The notes beneath the pieces were generated by a model, which was given only the letters and a program-made list of their open reading frames with translations, searched no databases and was not told the origin of the DNA. From positions 688,184-738,388 of the forward strand of contig CP070842.1 in the NCBI GenBank assembly GCA_020342155.1: DNA of 50,205 nucleotides. Direction: 5' to 3'. Of this stretch, positions 8,188 to 15,488 are shown piece by piece. Numbering within the stretch: position 1 is the first letter of the stretch; every line of letters starts with the position of its first letter. A program made the translations under genes and the position numbers. Origin of the DNA: Dehalococcoidales bacterium. Its GTDB lineage: Bacteria; Chloroflexota; Dehalococcoidia; Dehalococcoidales; Fen-1064.

Positions 8188-9741
8188 CTAAGTATTCTCA
8201 GTGTTCGTTAAATTAGGCGGTAGCTTGATGGGGGATGGTAACTTGAGGGTAGGCGTCTTACTGAAACTCTTAGCAACTCTGCGGAAGTGTATTCCATAGA
8301 CCGAAAGGCTGATGGATAGGGGAAAGAGCTTGGGCCGTTTCACCAGGGTAGAGATGAAGAACCTCCAGTAACGTGTCCTGCCTTTCTCCATGACGCCAAG
8401 CACCCACATCGACTTGATAAAAGCCCGGACGTAGTAAAATCGGAGTTTGGATATGCCCTGCACCTGGCGGGGTCTGTATTCTTTCAGAAAGGTAGTTATT
8501 CGTTCGTAGTATTGCTTGGGGGCGTAGATTGTATTCAGGATGTACTTGTAGCCATCGATAAGCGTGTCGTAGTTCATCGTGGGAATGAAGTTAATCGAGC
8601 CGTCCGTGTTGTCGCCGGTAGTGTCCTTCAGCAGGCGGTTCTCCCGGCTGAGACGCTGGTACAGTCGGGTGCCGCGGGGGGCATTGAGGAGTCCGACCAT
8701 GGCGGTGACAATGCCGCTGTTCTGGATGAAGTTAATCTGACTGCGAAAGATGGAGAGGGGGTCGTTGTCAAAGCCGACAATGAAGCCTCCCTGTACCTCA
8801 AAGCCGAAGCTCTGAATCTTCTTGACCGAGGCAACCAGGTCGCGCCCCTTGTTGGTGAGCTTGTTACATTCGGCCAGACTGTCCTCGTTAGGCGTTTCGA
8901 TGCCAACGAACACCCGGCTGAAGTTAGCCTCGGCCATCAGGCGCATCAGGTTTTCGTCATCAGCAAGGTTTATTGATACCTCGGTGAAGAATAAAAAGGG
9001 ATACTTCTTTTCCTTTGACCACTGGATAATAGCCGGGAGTATCTCTGCCTTTAACTTTTTCTTGTTTCCGATGAAGTTGTCGTCAACAATGAACAGAGCA
9101 TCCCGCCAGCCCTGATTGTAGATAGCATTAATTTCCGCCAGCATATGCTCTGTAGACTTGGTGCGTGGTTTGTGACCGTTGAGGATGACGACATTGCAGA
9201 ACTCGCAGTTATAAGGACAACCCCGGGAGTATTGAACACTCATCGACGCGTAGTTTCGCATGTCGATTAACGACCATTGTGGAATAGGGGTCTTGCTAAT
9301 ATCAGGCCGTTCGTTGGATGTGTAGATATGTTGGGCTTGACCCTTCTCCAGGTCCTCGAGGAATGGTGGCAGGGTGCTTTCTCCCTCATCAAGCACCAGG
9401 TGGTCTACCTCGTCGAACTCGTCACGCTCGCTGGTGAAGAGAGGACCACCGGCAACCACTTTGGTACCAAGCGTATGGCAGCGAGCAATACTCTCCCTGG
9501 CCGAATCCCTTTGTACTACCATGGCGCTGATAAATACATAGTCTGCCCATTCGATGTCTTTATCTTTCAGGGCGGTGACATTCATGTCCACCAGCTTCTT
9601 TTCCCAATTCGCGGGGAGCATCGCGGCTATGGTCAATAGACCGAGGGGTGGGTGGGATGCCTTCTTGGAGATGAATTTCAGGGCGTGCTTGAAACTCCAG
9701 AATGTGTCCGGGTACTGTGGATAAACAAGCAATATTTTCAA
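8188..9741 (-). CDS. B12-binding-domain radical SAM enzyme (DUF4070 type)
   Basis: 517 residues. An N-terminal cobalamin-binding-like domain starts MKILLVYPQYPDTFWSFKHAL, and SHPPLGLLTIAAML is typical of this group. The radical SAM Cys triad is C175, C179 and C182 in SRGCPYNCEFC, binding the [4Fe-4S] cluster that cleaves SAM. The C-terminal region (about 370-500) resembles DUF4070, as in the hopanoid methylase HpnP and many uncharacterised relatives. Such enzymes usually methylate unactivated carbons or rearrange substrates, and the substrate here is unknown. The predicted B12 dependence fits the MtrA-like corrinoid protein encoded near 12 kb. The gene stands alone. Confidence 0.9.
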   Translation of the reverse strand: MKILLVYPQYPDTFWSFKHALKFISKKASHPPLGLLTIAAMLPANWEKKLVDMNVTALKDKDIEWADYVFISAMVVQRDSARESIARCHTLGTKVVAGGPLFTSERDEFDEVDHLVLDEGESTLPPFLEDLEKGQAQHIYTSNERPDISKTPIPQWSLIDMRNYASMSVQYSRGCPYNCEFCNVVILNGHKPRTKSTEHMLAEINAIYNQGWRDALFIVDDNFIGNKKKLKAEILPAIIQWSKEKKYPFLFFTEVSINLADDENLMRLMAEANFSRVFVGIETPNEDSLAECNKLTNKGRDLVASVKKIQSFGFEVQGGFIVGFDNDPLSIFRSQINFIQNSGIVTAMVGLLNAPRGTRLYQRLSRENRLLKDTTGDNTDGSINFIPTMNYDTLIDGYKYILNTIYAPKQYYERITTFLKEYRPRQVQGISKLRFYYVRAFIKSMWVLGVMEKGRTRYWRFFISTLVKRPKLFPLSISLSVYGIHFRRVAKSFSKTPTLKLPSPIKLPPNLTNTENT

Positions 9742-9858
9742 ATCAAGCTCTCTGTTTACCAGGGCTAAAAGCTAATTATACTATATATTATGGTAAATGT
9801 CTATAACTAATTTAGGTTACCGGGGCTACGGATGGCGGCCGATGGCAGTCTCTATGCC

Positions 9859-9887
9859 TTGACACCCCGTTGAGTACTGGTTATACT
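9859..9887 (+). promoter_or_regulatory. Promoter of the initiator tRNA gene
   Basis: TTGACA (9859-9864), a 17-nt spacer and TATACT (9882-9887), placing transcription start about 4-7 nt before the tRNA 5' end at 9898. It is a near-consensus sigma70-type promoter. Confidence 0.8.
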
Positions 9888-9897
9888 TTGGATGCGA

Positions 9898-9972
9898 CGC
9901 GGGGTGGAGCAGTGGAAGCTCGTCGGGCTCATAACCCGAAGGTCGTTGGTTCGAATCCAACCCCCGCTACCA
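9898..9972 (+). tRNA. Initiator tRNA-fMet (anticodon CAU)
   Basis: 75 nt including an encoded CCA. The anticodon is CAT at 9930-9932, with loop CTCATAA. Initiator hallmarks are all visible. Position 1 is C facing T at 72, an unpaired 1-72 position. Three consecutive G-C pairs close the anticodon loop (GGG/CCC). The D stem has an A11-T24 pair. The T arm is GTTGG-TTCGAAT-CCAAC. The D loop is short (AGTGGAA). The gene has its own promoter and terminator. Confidence 0.95.
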
Positions 9973-9984
9973 AGAGAATATGAG

Positions 9985-10015
9985 GCACAGATGTCGAAGT
10001 GGCATCTGTGCTTTT
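9985..10015 (+). terminator. Rho-independent terminator after tRNA-fMet
   Basis: A perfect 9-bp stem GCACAGATG / CATCTGTGC with a 9-nt loop is followed by TTTT. It lies 12 nt past the tRNA 3' end and 60 nt before the next ATG. Confidence 0.85.
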
Positions 10016-10074
10016 CAATTGTTGAACTTTCTAAATCATTCTATAATTGGTCACGCAGTGTTTTGAGGAGAATC

Positions 10075-10827
10075 ATGGGCAAAAAAGAAGAAATAGCTGA
10101 TTTATTCAATAAACAGGATAAATCAAAAATGAAAGTGATAACAGAAGATGATCTGAAAGGGTTACCGGAACCAGCGCAACGTTATTTTAGATATAGCGGA
10201 GTTATCGGTATGGCGCCTGTAAAAACTGTGAGTCTAAAACAGAAGGGCTTTTTCCGTATGAAAGAAGGACAGAAGATGATGCCTATGCAGGCTGAACAAT
10301 ACTATACTACAAATCCACCCTCATTCATATGGTATGGAGAAATAACACCTATACCACTAATATCTATAAAGGCACGAGATATGTTTGTTAATGGTAAAGG
10401 AAGCATGCTTATCAAGCTTTTAGGGTTGTTCAAGGTGGGTGAAAATTGTGGGATAGAGATGGCCCAAGCTGCTCTCACGAGATATCTCAGTGAGACCATT
10501 TGGTTCCCTACTGCGCTTCTTGATGAAAGTGTCAGCTGGACACCAGTTGATACCAATTCAGCAAAGGTCATAATTGAATACGCCGGTATAAAGGCGTCGG
10601 GACTCTTCTACTTCGATAGCAAGGGTCAACTGAAGAACTTCACCACAGAAAGATATCAGGTCGAGGGAAATGCATTGATACTACGACCATGGTCAACACC
10701 CATTGAGGCATACAAGGAAATCAATAACCTTAATATACCTTATAGAGGTGATGCCGTCTGGCATTTAGATGGAAGGGAGTTTAAGTATATAGAGGTAGAA
10801 ATCACCGAGCTAAAATATACTTTATAA
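10075..10827 (+). CDS. DUF6544-like protein, AT-rich
   Basis: 250 residues from ATG 10075. GAGGAG lies just upstream; the frame is open further back through the tRNA, but that part is not coding. The protein contains LKGLPEPAQRYFRYSGVIG near the N-terminus, then KQKGFFRMK and ARDMFVNGKGSM, and YLSETIWFPTALL in the middle, a pattern I associate with the uncharacterised DUF6544/DUF6920 family. No catalytic motif is obvious. The gene is clearly AT-richer than its neighbours and lies between the tRNA and an imperfect copy of its 3' end (10876-10898), so it may have been acquired by transfer. Confidence 0.75.
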   Translation: MGKKEEIADLFNKQDKSKMKVITEDDLKGLPEPAQRYFRYSGVIGMAPVKTVSLKQKGFFRMKEGQKMMPMQAEQYYTTNPPSFIWYGEITPIPLISIKARDMFVNGKGSMLIKLLGLFKVGENCGIEMAQAALTRYLSETIWFPTALLDESVSWTPVDTNSAKVIIEYAGIKASGLFYFDSKGQLKNFTTERYQVEGNALILRPWSTPIEAYKEINNLNIPYRGDAVWHLDGREFKYIEVEITELKYTL

Positions 10828-10875
10828 AAGGTGCTCTTACTGGGATGTTGTTAACCCTCCCACACCCCCGTCCCA

Positions 10876-10898
10876 TTCGGATCCGACCCTCGCCACCA
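10876..10898 (+). repeat. Imperfect copy of the tRNA-fMet 3' end (possible remnant attachment site)
   Basis: These 23 nt match tRNA positions 9950-9972 at 19 of 23 bases. All four differences are transitions, and the final CCA is kept. No complete tRNA can be folded around it because a matching 5' acceptor is absent. It could be the far border of an old tRNA-integrated islet, or chance. Confidence 0.35.
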
Positions 10899-11040
10899 AT
10901 TTAGTAATAATACTACCAACACACCTAAACTTCATTTCATCGCATTTTGAGTTCAAGGGCTTTTATTGCGGTGCAACTAAGAGCCATCAATCATATTACC
11001 TCAATTCACTATTCTACATTCAGCTTGACATCACTTTAGT

Positions 11041-11205
11041 TTGCCCATAGACTGTGGACATCAAGCCAATACAGGGGCGTTACCGGTAAAGTGCCGGACT
11101 GAGAACCGTGATGGAGCGAAATTCTGCCTGGTATGTGGTGAGACCCTCTATTCGGAGCTTGTGTGTCCCCACAAGAGACATTTAGTGCCACTCGATTCCC
11201 ATTAA
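11041..11205 (+). pseudogene. Small zinc-ribbon ORF or relic
   Basis: A 54-codon frame from TTG 11041 to TAA 11203 reads ...CRTENRDGAKFCLVCGETL...CPH.... The T-E-N-R-x-G-A-K-F-C-x-x-C-G core is that of double zinc-ribbon (DZANK-like) domains. The first knuckle lacks one of its two Cys, and there is no ribosome binding site at the TTG. It is therefore more likely a decayed N-terminal zinc-ribbon segment than a working gene. TTGACA at 11025-11030 lies upstream, without a convincing -10. Confidence 0.4.
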
Positions 11206-11245
11206 ATAGCATAATTAAGTCACGGAATTCTTTCGGGAGGTAACT

Positions 11246-11773
11246 ATGGACTGGCAGCAGTTGCTTGTTTACGGCTTCGGAGGTGTACTCAGGATTCTAG
11301 AAAGGGCGCTAGATGGGCTAACTCCAGACGAACTAGATAAGCAACCTCACCCTGACAGCAATAGCATAGGCTGGCTGACCTGGCACCTGACGCGATATCA
11401 GGATGACCGTATCGCTGAATTTATGAGAGAGGATCAGCTCTGGGTGAGCGAGAGATGGTACGCTCAGTTCAACCGTTCAGAGGATCCGAAAGATACTGGG
11501 ATTGGGCATAGCTCGGAAGTAGTAAGAGATTTTAAATCTCCTGGAGTAGACACATTGCTGGGTTACCATCGAGCAGTACGGGAGAGAACAAAACTGTATA
11601 TCCTCAGCCTGTCGCTCGCCGACCTCGACCGCGAGTTTAGTGATCCTCGCTTTCAACGACCACCGACACTGGGGGGATACCTGGTTGGTGTTCTAAGTGA
11701 CAACCTTCAGCATGCTGGGCAGGTAGCTTATCTACGCGGGTTCTTTAAAGGCACAGGCTGGACGGCAGCCTAG
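11246..11773 (+). CDS. DinB superfamily protein (DUF664-like)
   Basis: 175 residues. MDWQQLLVYGFGGVLRILERALDGL is the first helix of a DinB four-helix bundle. IGWLTWHLTRYQDDR supplies the first metal-binding His, and DNLQHAGQVAYLRG near the C-terminus supplies the later His. These belong to the thiol-transferase/DinB-like fold that binds Ni or Zn through three His. Substrate unknown; family members include mycothiol-, bacillithiol- and glutathione-dependent enzymes. CGGGAGG precedes the ATG. It is a single gene between a zinc-ribbon relic and a repeat. Confidence 0.82.
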   Translation: MDWQQLLVYGFGGVLRILERALDGLTPDELDKQPHPDSNSIGWLTWHLTRYQDDRIAEFMREDQLWVSERWYAQFNRSEDPKDTGIGHSSEVVRDFKSPGVDTLLGYHRAVRERTKLYILSLSLADLDREFSDPRFQRPPTLGGYLVGVLSDNLQHAGQVAYLRGFFKGTGWTAA

Positions 11774-11862
11774 ATTACCGCTTTATCTATCACTCAACAA
11801 TTATCATAAAGATGCAGCAGGATAACAAATCATCTCTAAGTGCAGTATGAAACCGGAAGTTG

Positions 11863-11928
11863 CTAAATAGCCGCGATTAAAGCCTTTTTCTCAGAGTAGA
11901 GCTCGGAATGCCTGCAACATGGGCTACC
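11863..11928 (-). repeat. Dispersed coding-motif repeat, copy A (GSPxxxHSEL...EKK)
   Basis: On the minus strand this encodes GSPCCRHSELYSEKKALIAAI followed by TAG. It matches copy B (12886-12948), with many differences at third codon positions, and the decayed copy C (37641-37708). It begins just past the 3' end of the MtrA-like gene and is open upstream in a different frame (GETIGYRLHYLALI). It looks like the 3' end of a small gene family. Confidence 0.5.
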
Positions 11929-12008
11929 AATGAGTGCCAGGTAATGGAGTCTGTAGCCAATTGTTTCCCCGGAAAATGCTGTCGGTTTCAGGCGCCTTGC
12001 CAGTGCTA

Positions 12009-12692
12009 CTAACTCTCTGTTTCCCTGTTCCTCGACTTCAGTCGCTCTATCATCTCCCGCGCCTTTTCGCGCGCTGCCTCCTCCCCTTCCTCCAGCGGGC
12101 TCCCGAACGGGCTCGTCACCCGCCACGTTATCTCACCGCTCATCGCCGGCTCCGGATAGGCCCCAGGGTCGTAAAGGTGGTAACCACGAAACTCCACGGG
12201 CTCTTCCTGATAGCAAGACCAAACCGCTCTTCGTATCAGGTCCGGGTCTGACTCGAATTGCAATTGAATAGGGGAGACCTGCTTACAGAACCGCTCAATC
12301 ATTTCCATCGGGACATTATGCAGAATCGGGTGCGGTGCACTGGCACCGATGATTCGCTTCTTCTCATCGACCCCGTTCACCAGCAGCGCCTCCAGTGCTT
12401 CTCCAACGCGGTGCCCTTCCGATTCGGGTCCGCCGATAACCATGTATCGTATGTTGGGATTAGCGACGATGTTGCAGATGATTTTCTCGAAACCGATGTT
12501 CTCCGTCTGCACTGTACCAGCAAGTGCCGCTCCACTCTCAATCCCCGCTCGCACTAAAATCACCAGCTCACGCGGTATCTTGTCGTCGTCACAATTGAGA
12601 ACAACCGCCACTGCAACTGGCGAGCCATCATTACCCCGAAGATAGCGGCCTTCTTCGGGTGGGTAGTTGTGGTGCGGCACCACCTTTAGCAT
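12009..12692 (-). CDS. MtrA-like corrinoid protein (tetrahydromethanopterin S-methyltransferase subunit A homologue)
   Basis: 227 residues from ATG 12692. This start is chosen because GGAGGT lies 4 nt upstream; an ATG 12 nt earlier lacks such a site. Conserved MtrA features are SPVAVAVVLN, the TENIGFEKIICNIVANPNIR segment, GGPESEGHRVGEALEALLVNGVD and KKRIIGASAPHPILHNVP. In methanogens MtrA carries the cobamide that moves methyl groups from H4MPT to CoM. No other mtr subunit or membrane anchor is encoded here, so this is an orphan corrinoid methyl carrier or a scaffold of unknown partner. The tail is charged (EEGEEAAREKAREMIERLK). It probably has its own promoter. Confidence 0.85.
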   Translation of the reverse strand: MLKVVPHHNYPPEEGRYLRGNDGSPVAVAVVLNCDDDKIPRELVILVRAGIESGAALAGTVQTENIGFEKIICNIVANPNIRYMVIGGPESEGHRVGEALEALLVNGVDEKKRIIGASAPHPILHNVPMEMIERFCKQVSPIQLQFESDPDLIRRAVWSCYQEEPVEFRGYHLYDPGAYPEPAMSGEITWRVTSPFGSPLEEGEEAAREKAREMIERLKSRNRETES

Positions 12693-12885
12693 AGTTACCT
12701 CCATGCAGTGTGAGGAAAGGCATAGGAGTGTCCCGCTTGCTTACCTCAATAAAGTCTCGGCAATGAGATTATATATATAATACATTAAATACAGAATAGA
12801 ATCTGCCAATGTAAACCATATAACTCAACTTCAAACACTCTAAAAATACTTTCCAGCATGGAATTGGCTCCGTAAGCGATTTCTG

Positions 12886-12948
12886 TAAAGCCGGAATTAA
12901 CTGTTTCTTCTCAAAGAGAAGTTCGGAATGCTTCCAATGTGGGCTACC
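12886..12948 (-). repeat. Dispersed coding-motif repeat, copy B
   Basis: The minus strand reads GSPHWKHSELL then FEKKQLIPALQKSL. It lies just downstream of the SDR gene at 13030. An in-frame TGA lies 7 codons before the motif, so the piece has no proper start. It aligns codon by codon with copy A (11863-11928). Confidence 0.5.
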
Positions 12949-13029
12949 AATCTGGTAATAATATCACCATTCCTTAGCCTCATCAGAACAAAGAACGTTG
13001 AACTCACCGGGAGATATTGTCCAGGCTCG

Positions 13030-13836
13030 TCAGGACACCAAATAACCACCGTCGACCACAATAAGGTCGCCGGTGATATAACTGGCGAGGTCTGATGCCA
13101 GGAATAAAACCACTCTGGCAACATCATCGGCGTCGCCCATTCGTCCTAACGCCATGCGGGACATAAAGGACTTCAGTTCTTTTAGCTGATTCCTGTCCGG
13201 TGATACCCCGGTGTGTGACAGGATACCCTGAGTCTTGATAGCCCCTGGGGCAATAGCGTTCACACGAATGTCATGTGGCCCGAGTTCGCGTGCCATACTT
13301 TTGGTGAGCATTAAGACACCACCCTTCGAAGCATCATAGGCAGACATCCCCGTGGACGAAGGGTGAACAGCCTCGATTGAAGCAATGTTTATGATACACC
13401 CACCCCGCTGTTTTTTTATCATCTCCGGGATGACATACCGACTGCAGAGAAACGTCCCTGTCAGGTTTACCGATATCACATGCTCGAAATCCTCTCCCGT
13501 CATTTCATCGAGAGGTTTGCGGGGATAAACACCGGCATTATTGACCAGAATATCAATGCTGCCCAGTTTCCTGATGGCACCGGCTACCATATTCCGTACA
13601 TCCGCTTCATCAGTCACATCGCACTTCAGGGATAGCACGTTATACCCCTGGGATGTTAGTTCATTGGACGCTTTTTTAGCTTCTCCAGCGTTGATATCAG
13701 CCAGAAGCACGGCAGCCCCGGCTTCGGCAAGCCTGCGGGCGATGGCGAGCCCGATACCCCTGGCTCCACCGGTAACAATGGCACCTTTACCAGCGAGATT
13801 AATCAGGTTTTTCAACGGTGTGTTATCCTGCGCCAT
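13030..13836 (-). CDS. Short-chain dehydrogenase/reductase (FabG/gluconate-dehydrogenase-like)
   Basis: 268 residues, a classical SDR. NAD(P) motif TGGARGIG (about 22-29), NNAG (about 98-101), NIAS with the catalytic Ser, and the active-site YDASK are all present. The C-terminus is ITGDLIVVDGGYLV. The Asp after strand 2 (LLADINAG) suggests NAD(H) preference. It is the last gene of the long minus-strand operon, 30 nt after the DegV gene. Within a fatty-acid/CoA operon it may reduce or oxidise a hydroxyacyl intermediate, but the substrate is not readable. Confidence 0.88.
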   Translation of the reverse strand: MAQDNTPLKNLINLAGKGAIVTGGARGIGLAIARRLAEAGAAVLLADINAGEAKKASNELTSQGYNVLSLKCDVTDEADVRNMVAGAIRKLGSIDILVNNAGVYPRKPLDEMTGEDFEHVISVNLTGTFLCSRYVIPEMIKKQRGGCIINIASIEAVHPSSTGMSAYDASKGGVLMLTKSMARELGPHDIRVNAIAPGAIKTQGILSHTGVSPDRNQLKELKSFMSRMALGRMGDADDVARVVLFLASDLASYITGDLIVVDGGYLVS

Positions 13837-13866
13837 GCAGCTACCAGTCCTGCCTCTATTTCTGTC

Positions 13867-14718
13867 CTAAACATAGAAGGAAACCGCGAGCACTGGGCCC
13901 GTGTGGCCCGACATCACTGGCGTATATGGAGTGAAATAGGTCTCCGTACAATTGAATTTGTTTGTGACCAGTTCTTTCAGGTGCTCACCGTCTTTAATGG
14001 AGTTGGTGTATTGCACGTATACCCGTACCGGCTGGCTAACATCAACATGCTTTTCCATTATATCGAGCAACTTTGTCAGGGCTTTTTCCTTACCCCTGGC
14101 TCTTCCCAGGTTCTCGACCAGTCCGGTGTTATTGAGCATACCGACTATCGGTTTTACCTGTAACAGTTCCCCCATGTAGGCTGTTTTGGGAGCACGCCCG
14201 CTCTTTATAATGTACTTCAGGGTCTCCATTACCGTTACAAACTTTACCCTTGGGATAGTATCGTTAGCCACCTGAGTAACTTCGGTCAGGCTCTTACCAT
14301 CATTGGCCGCCTTGGCCGCCTCCTCAACAATAAACCCCTCTGCCCCGGCGGCGGTCCGGCTATCAATAATCTCTATATTGACCGCGGGATTCTCTTCGTT
14401 AAACAGGCTGCAGGCCTGGACGGCCGCCTCATAAACTCCGCTCAACGCTTTAGAAACAAAGATACAGGCGATACTGTCAGTGGTCTTGCTCAGGTCTGTC
14501 AGAATGTCAATATACTCAGCAGGAGCCGGGGCGGCGGTGGTGAATTCTTTCATTTCACTGAATATTTCCCAGAAACCGTCCGGGCTGATGTCTACTCCGT
14601 CGCGATAGGGTTTACCGTTAATAGTAAGAGCGACAGGCAAAATCCTGATATCGTATTCCCTGACTATCTCGGGGGGTAAACAGGCAATGGTATCCGTGAT
14701 AATACCTACTTTAGCCAC
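13867..14718 (-). CDS. DegV family fatty-acid-binding protein (FakB-like), first of three
   Basis: 283 residues. The N-terminal MAKVGIITDTIACLPPEI and the DSRTAAGAEGFIVEEAAKAA segment are standard DegV features, as is the C-terminal TPVMSGHTGPVLAVSFY. DegV/FakB proteins bind a fatty acid and, where studied, present it to the kinase FakA, giving acyl-phosphate for PlsY. The gene sits directly between fabG and an SDR in the same operon as plsX, which also makes acyl-phosphate, supporting a lipid role. It resembles the DegV at 24130 (shared layout, KPIxGxxxxxGLxE). No fakA is present in the window. Confidence 0.92.
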   Translation of the reverse strand: MAKVGIITDTIACLPPEIVREYDIRILPVALTINGKPYRDGVDISPDGFWEIFSEMKEFTTAAPAPAEYIDILTDLSKTTDSIACIFVSKALSGVYEAAVQACSLFNEENPAVNIEIIDSRTAAGAEGFIVEEAAKAANDGKSLTEVTQVANDTIPRVKFVTVMETLKYIIKSGRAPKTAYMGELLQVKPIVGMLNNTGLVENLGRARGKEKALTKLLDIMEKHVDVSQPVRVYVQYTNSIKDGEHLKELVTNKFNCTETYFTPYTPVMSGHTGPVLAVSFYV

Positions 14719-14728
14719 TTTGCCCTCC

Positions 14729-15484
14729 CTATATCACGCCACCATCGACACAAATAACCTGTGCCGTGATGTAGCTGGCCTGCTCGCTGGCCAGAAAGGC
14801 CGTCAGCCCCGCTACATCGTCCGCCACGCCAAAGCGCCCGAGCGGGATTCGTGCCAGAATGGCATCCCTGGCTTCCTGCGGTAGTTTATCCGTCATCTCG
14901 GTTACGATAAAACCAGGGGATATGGCATTTGCGGTAATATTACGGGGTCCGACCTCACGGGCGACACTCTTCGTAAAAGCAATCAGGCCGCCCTTAGCTG
15001 CCGAGTAGTTTGCCTGTCCTGCATTACCCACTAGACCGGCCAGCGAGGCGATATTGATAATCCTGCCCCAGCCCTGTTCCATCATCGAGCGCAGCGCATA
15101 CTTGGTGCATAAATAGGCGCCGCGCAGGTTGGTGTTTATTACCTCGTCCCAGGCTTCATCTGGCATTCGTAGCAGGAGGGTATCCCGGACAATACCCGCG
15201 TTGTTAACCAGAATATCAATCTTGCCCCATTGCTCCACAATCTGCCGGGTCATCTTGCGGACGGCGGTGGCATCAGACACGTCTGTTTTGTACAACATCG
15301 CTTCGCCACCCAGGCTTTTGATTTCCTGATCTACCTTGTGCGCCTCCCTATCATTGGTCAGGTAGTTGACTACTACTCTAATGCCACAGGTTGCCAGCTC
15401 GATAGCGACCGCCCTCCCCAGACCACGAGATGCACCGGTCACCAGGGCTACTCTTTTATCCGAATCCTTTGATTCCGTGCCCAT
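14729..15484 (-). CDS. fabG: 3-oxoacyl-ACP reductase
   Basis: 251 residues. TGASRGLG cofactor motif (about 17-24), NNAG (about 93-96), NIASLAG with the catalytic Ser, YSAAK (Tyr/Lys of the tetrad), PGFIVTEMT and ITAQVICVDGG at the C-terminus, as in FabG. It reduces 3-oxoacyl-ACP to (R)-3-hydroxyacyl-ACP with NADPH. It lies 4 nt after fabF and 10 nt before degV, consistent with one transcript carrying the elongation cycle. Confidence 0.92.
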   Translation of the reverse strand: MGTESKDSDKRVALVTGASRGLGRAVAIELATCGIRVVVNYLTNDREAHKVDQEIKSLGGEAMLYKTDVSDATAVRKMTRQIVEQWGKIDILVNNAGIVRDTLLLRMPDEAWDEVINTNLRGAYLCTKYALRSMMEQGWGRIINIASLAGLVGNAGQANYSAAKGGLIAFTKSVAREVGPRNITANAISPGFIVTEMTDKLPQEARDAILARIPLGRFGVADDVAGLTAFLASEQASYITAQVICVDGGVI

Positions 15485-15488
15485 TTGC

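Noticed and set aside
8512..8976. 154-codon plus-strand frame
   Set aside because: It lies wholly antisense inside the radical SAM gene, whose motifs and length are clear. The product shows no family features.
9892..10074. N-terminal extension of the DUF6544-like gene through the tRNA
   Set aside because: It would translate the tRNA and its terminator. The ATG at 10075 has GAGGAG upstream.
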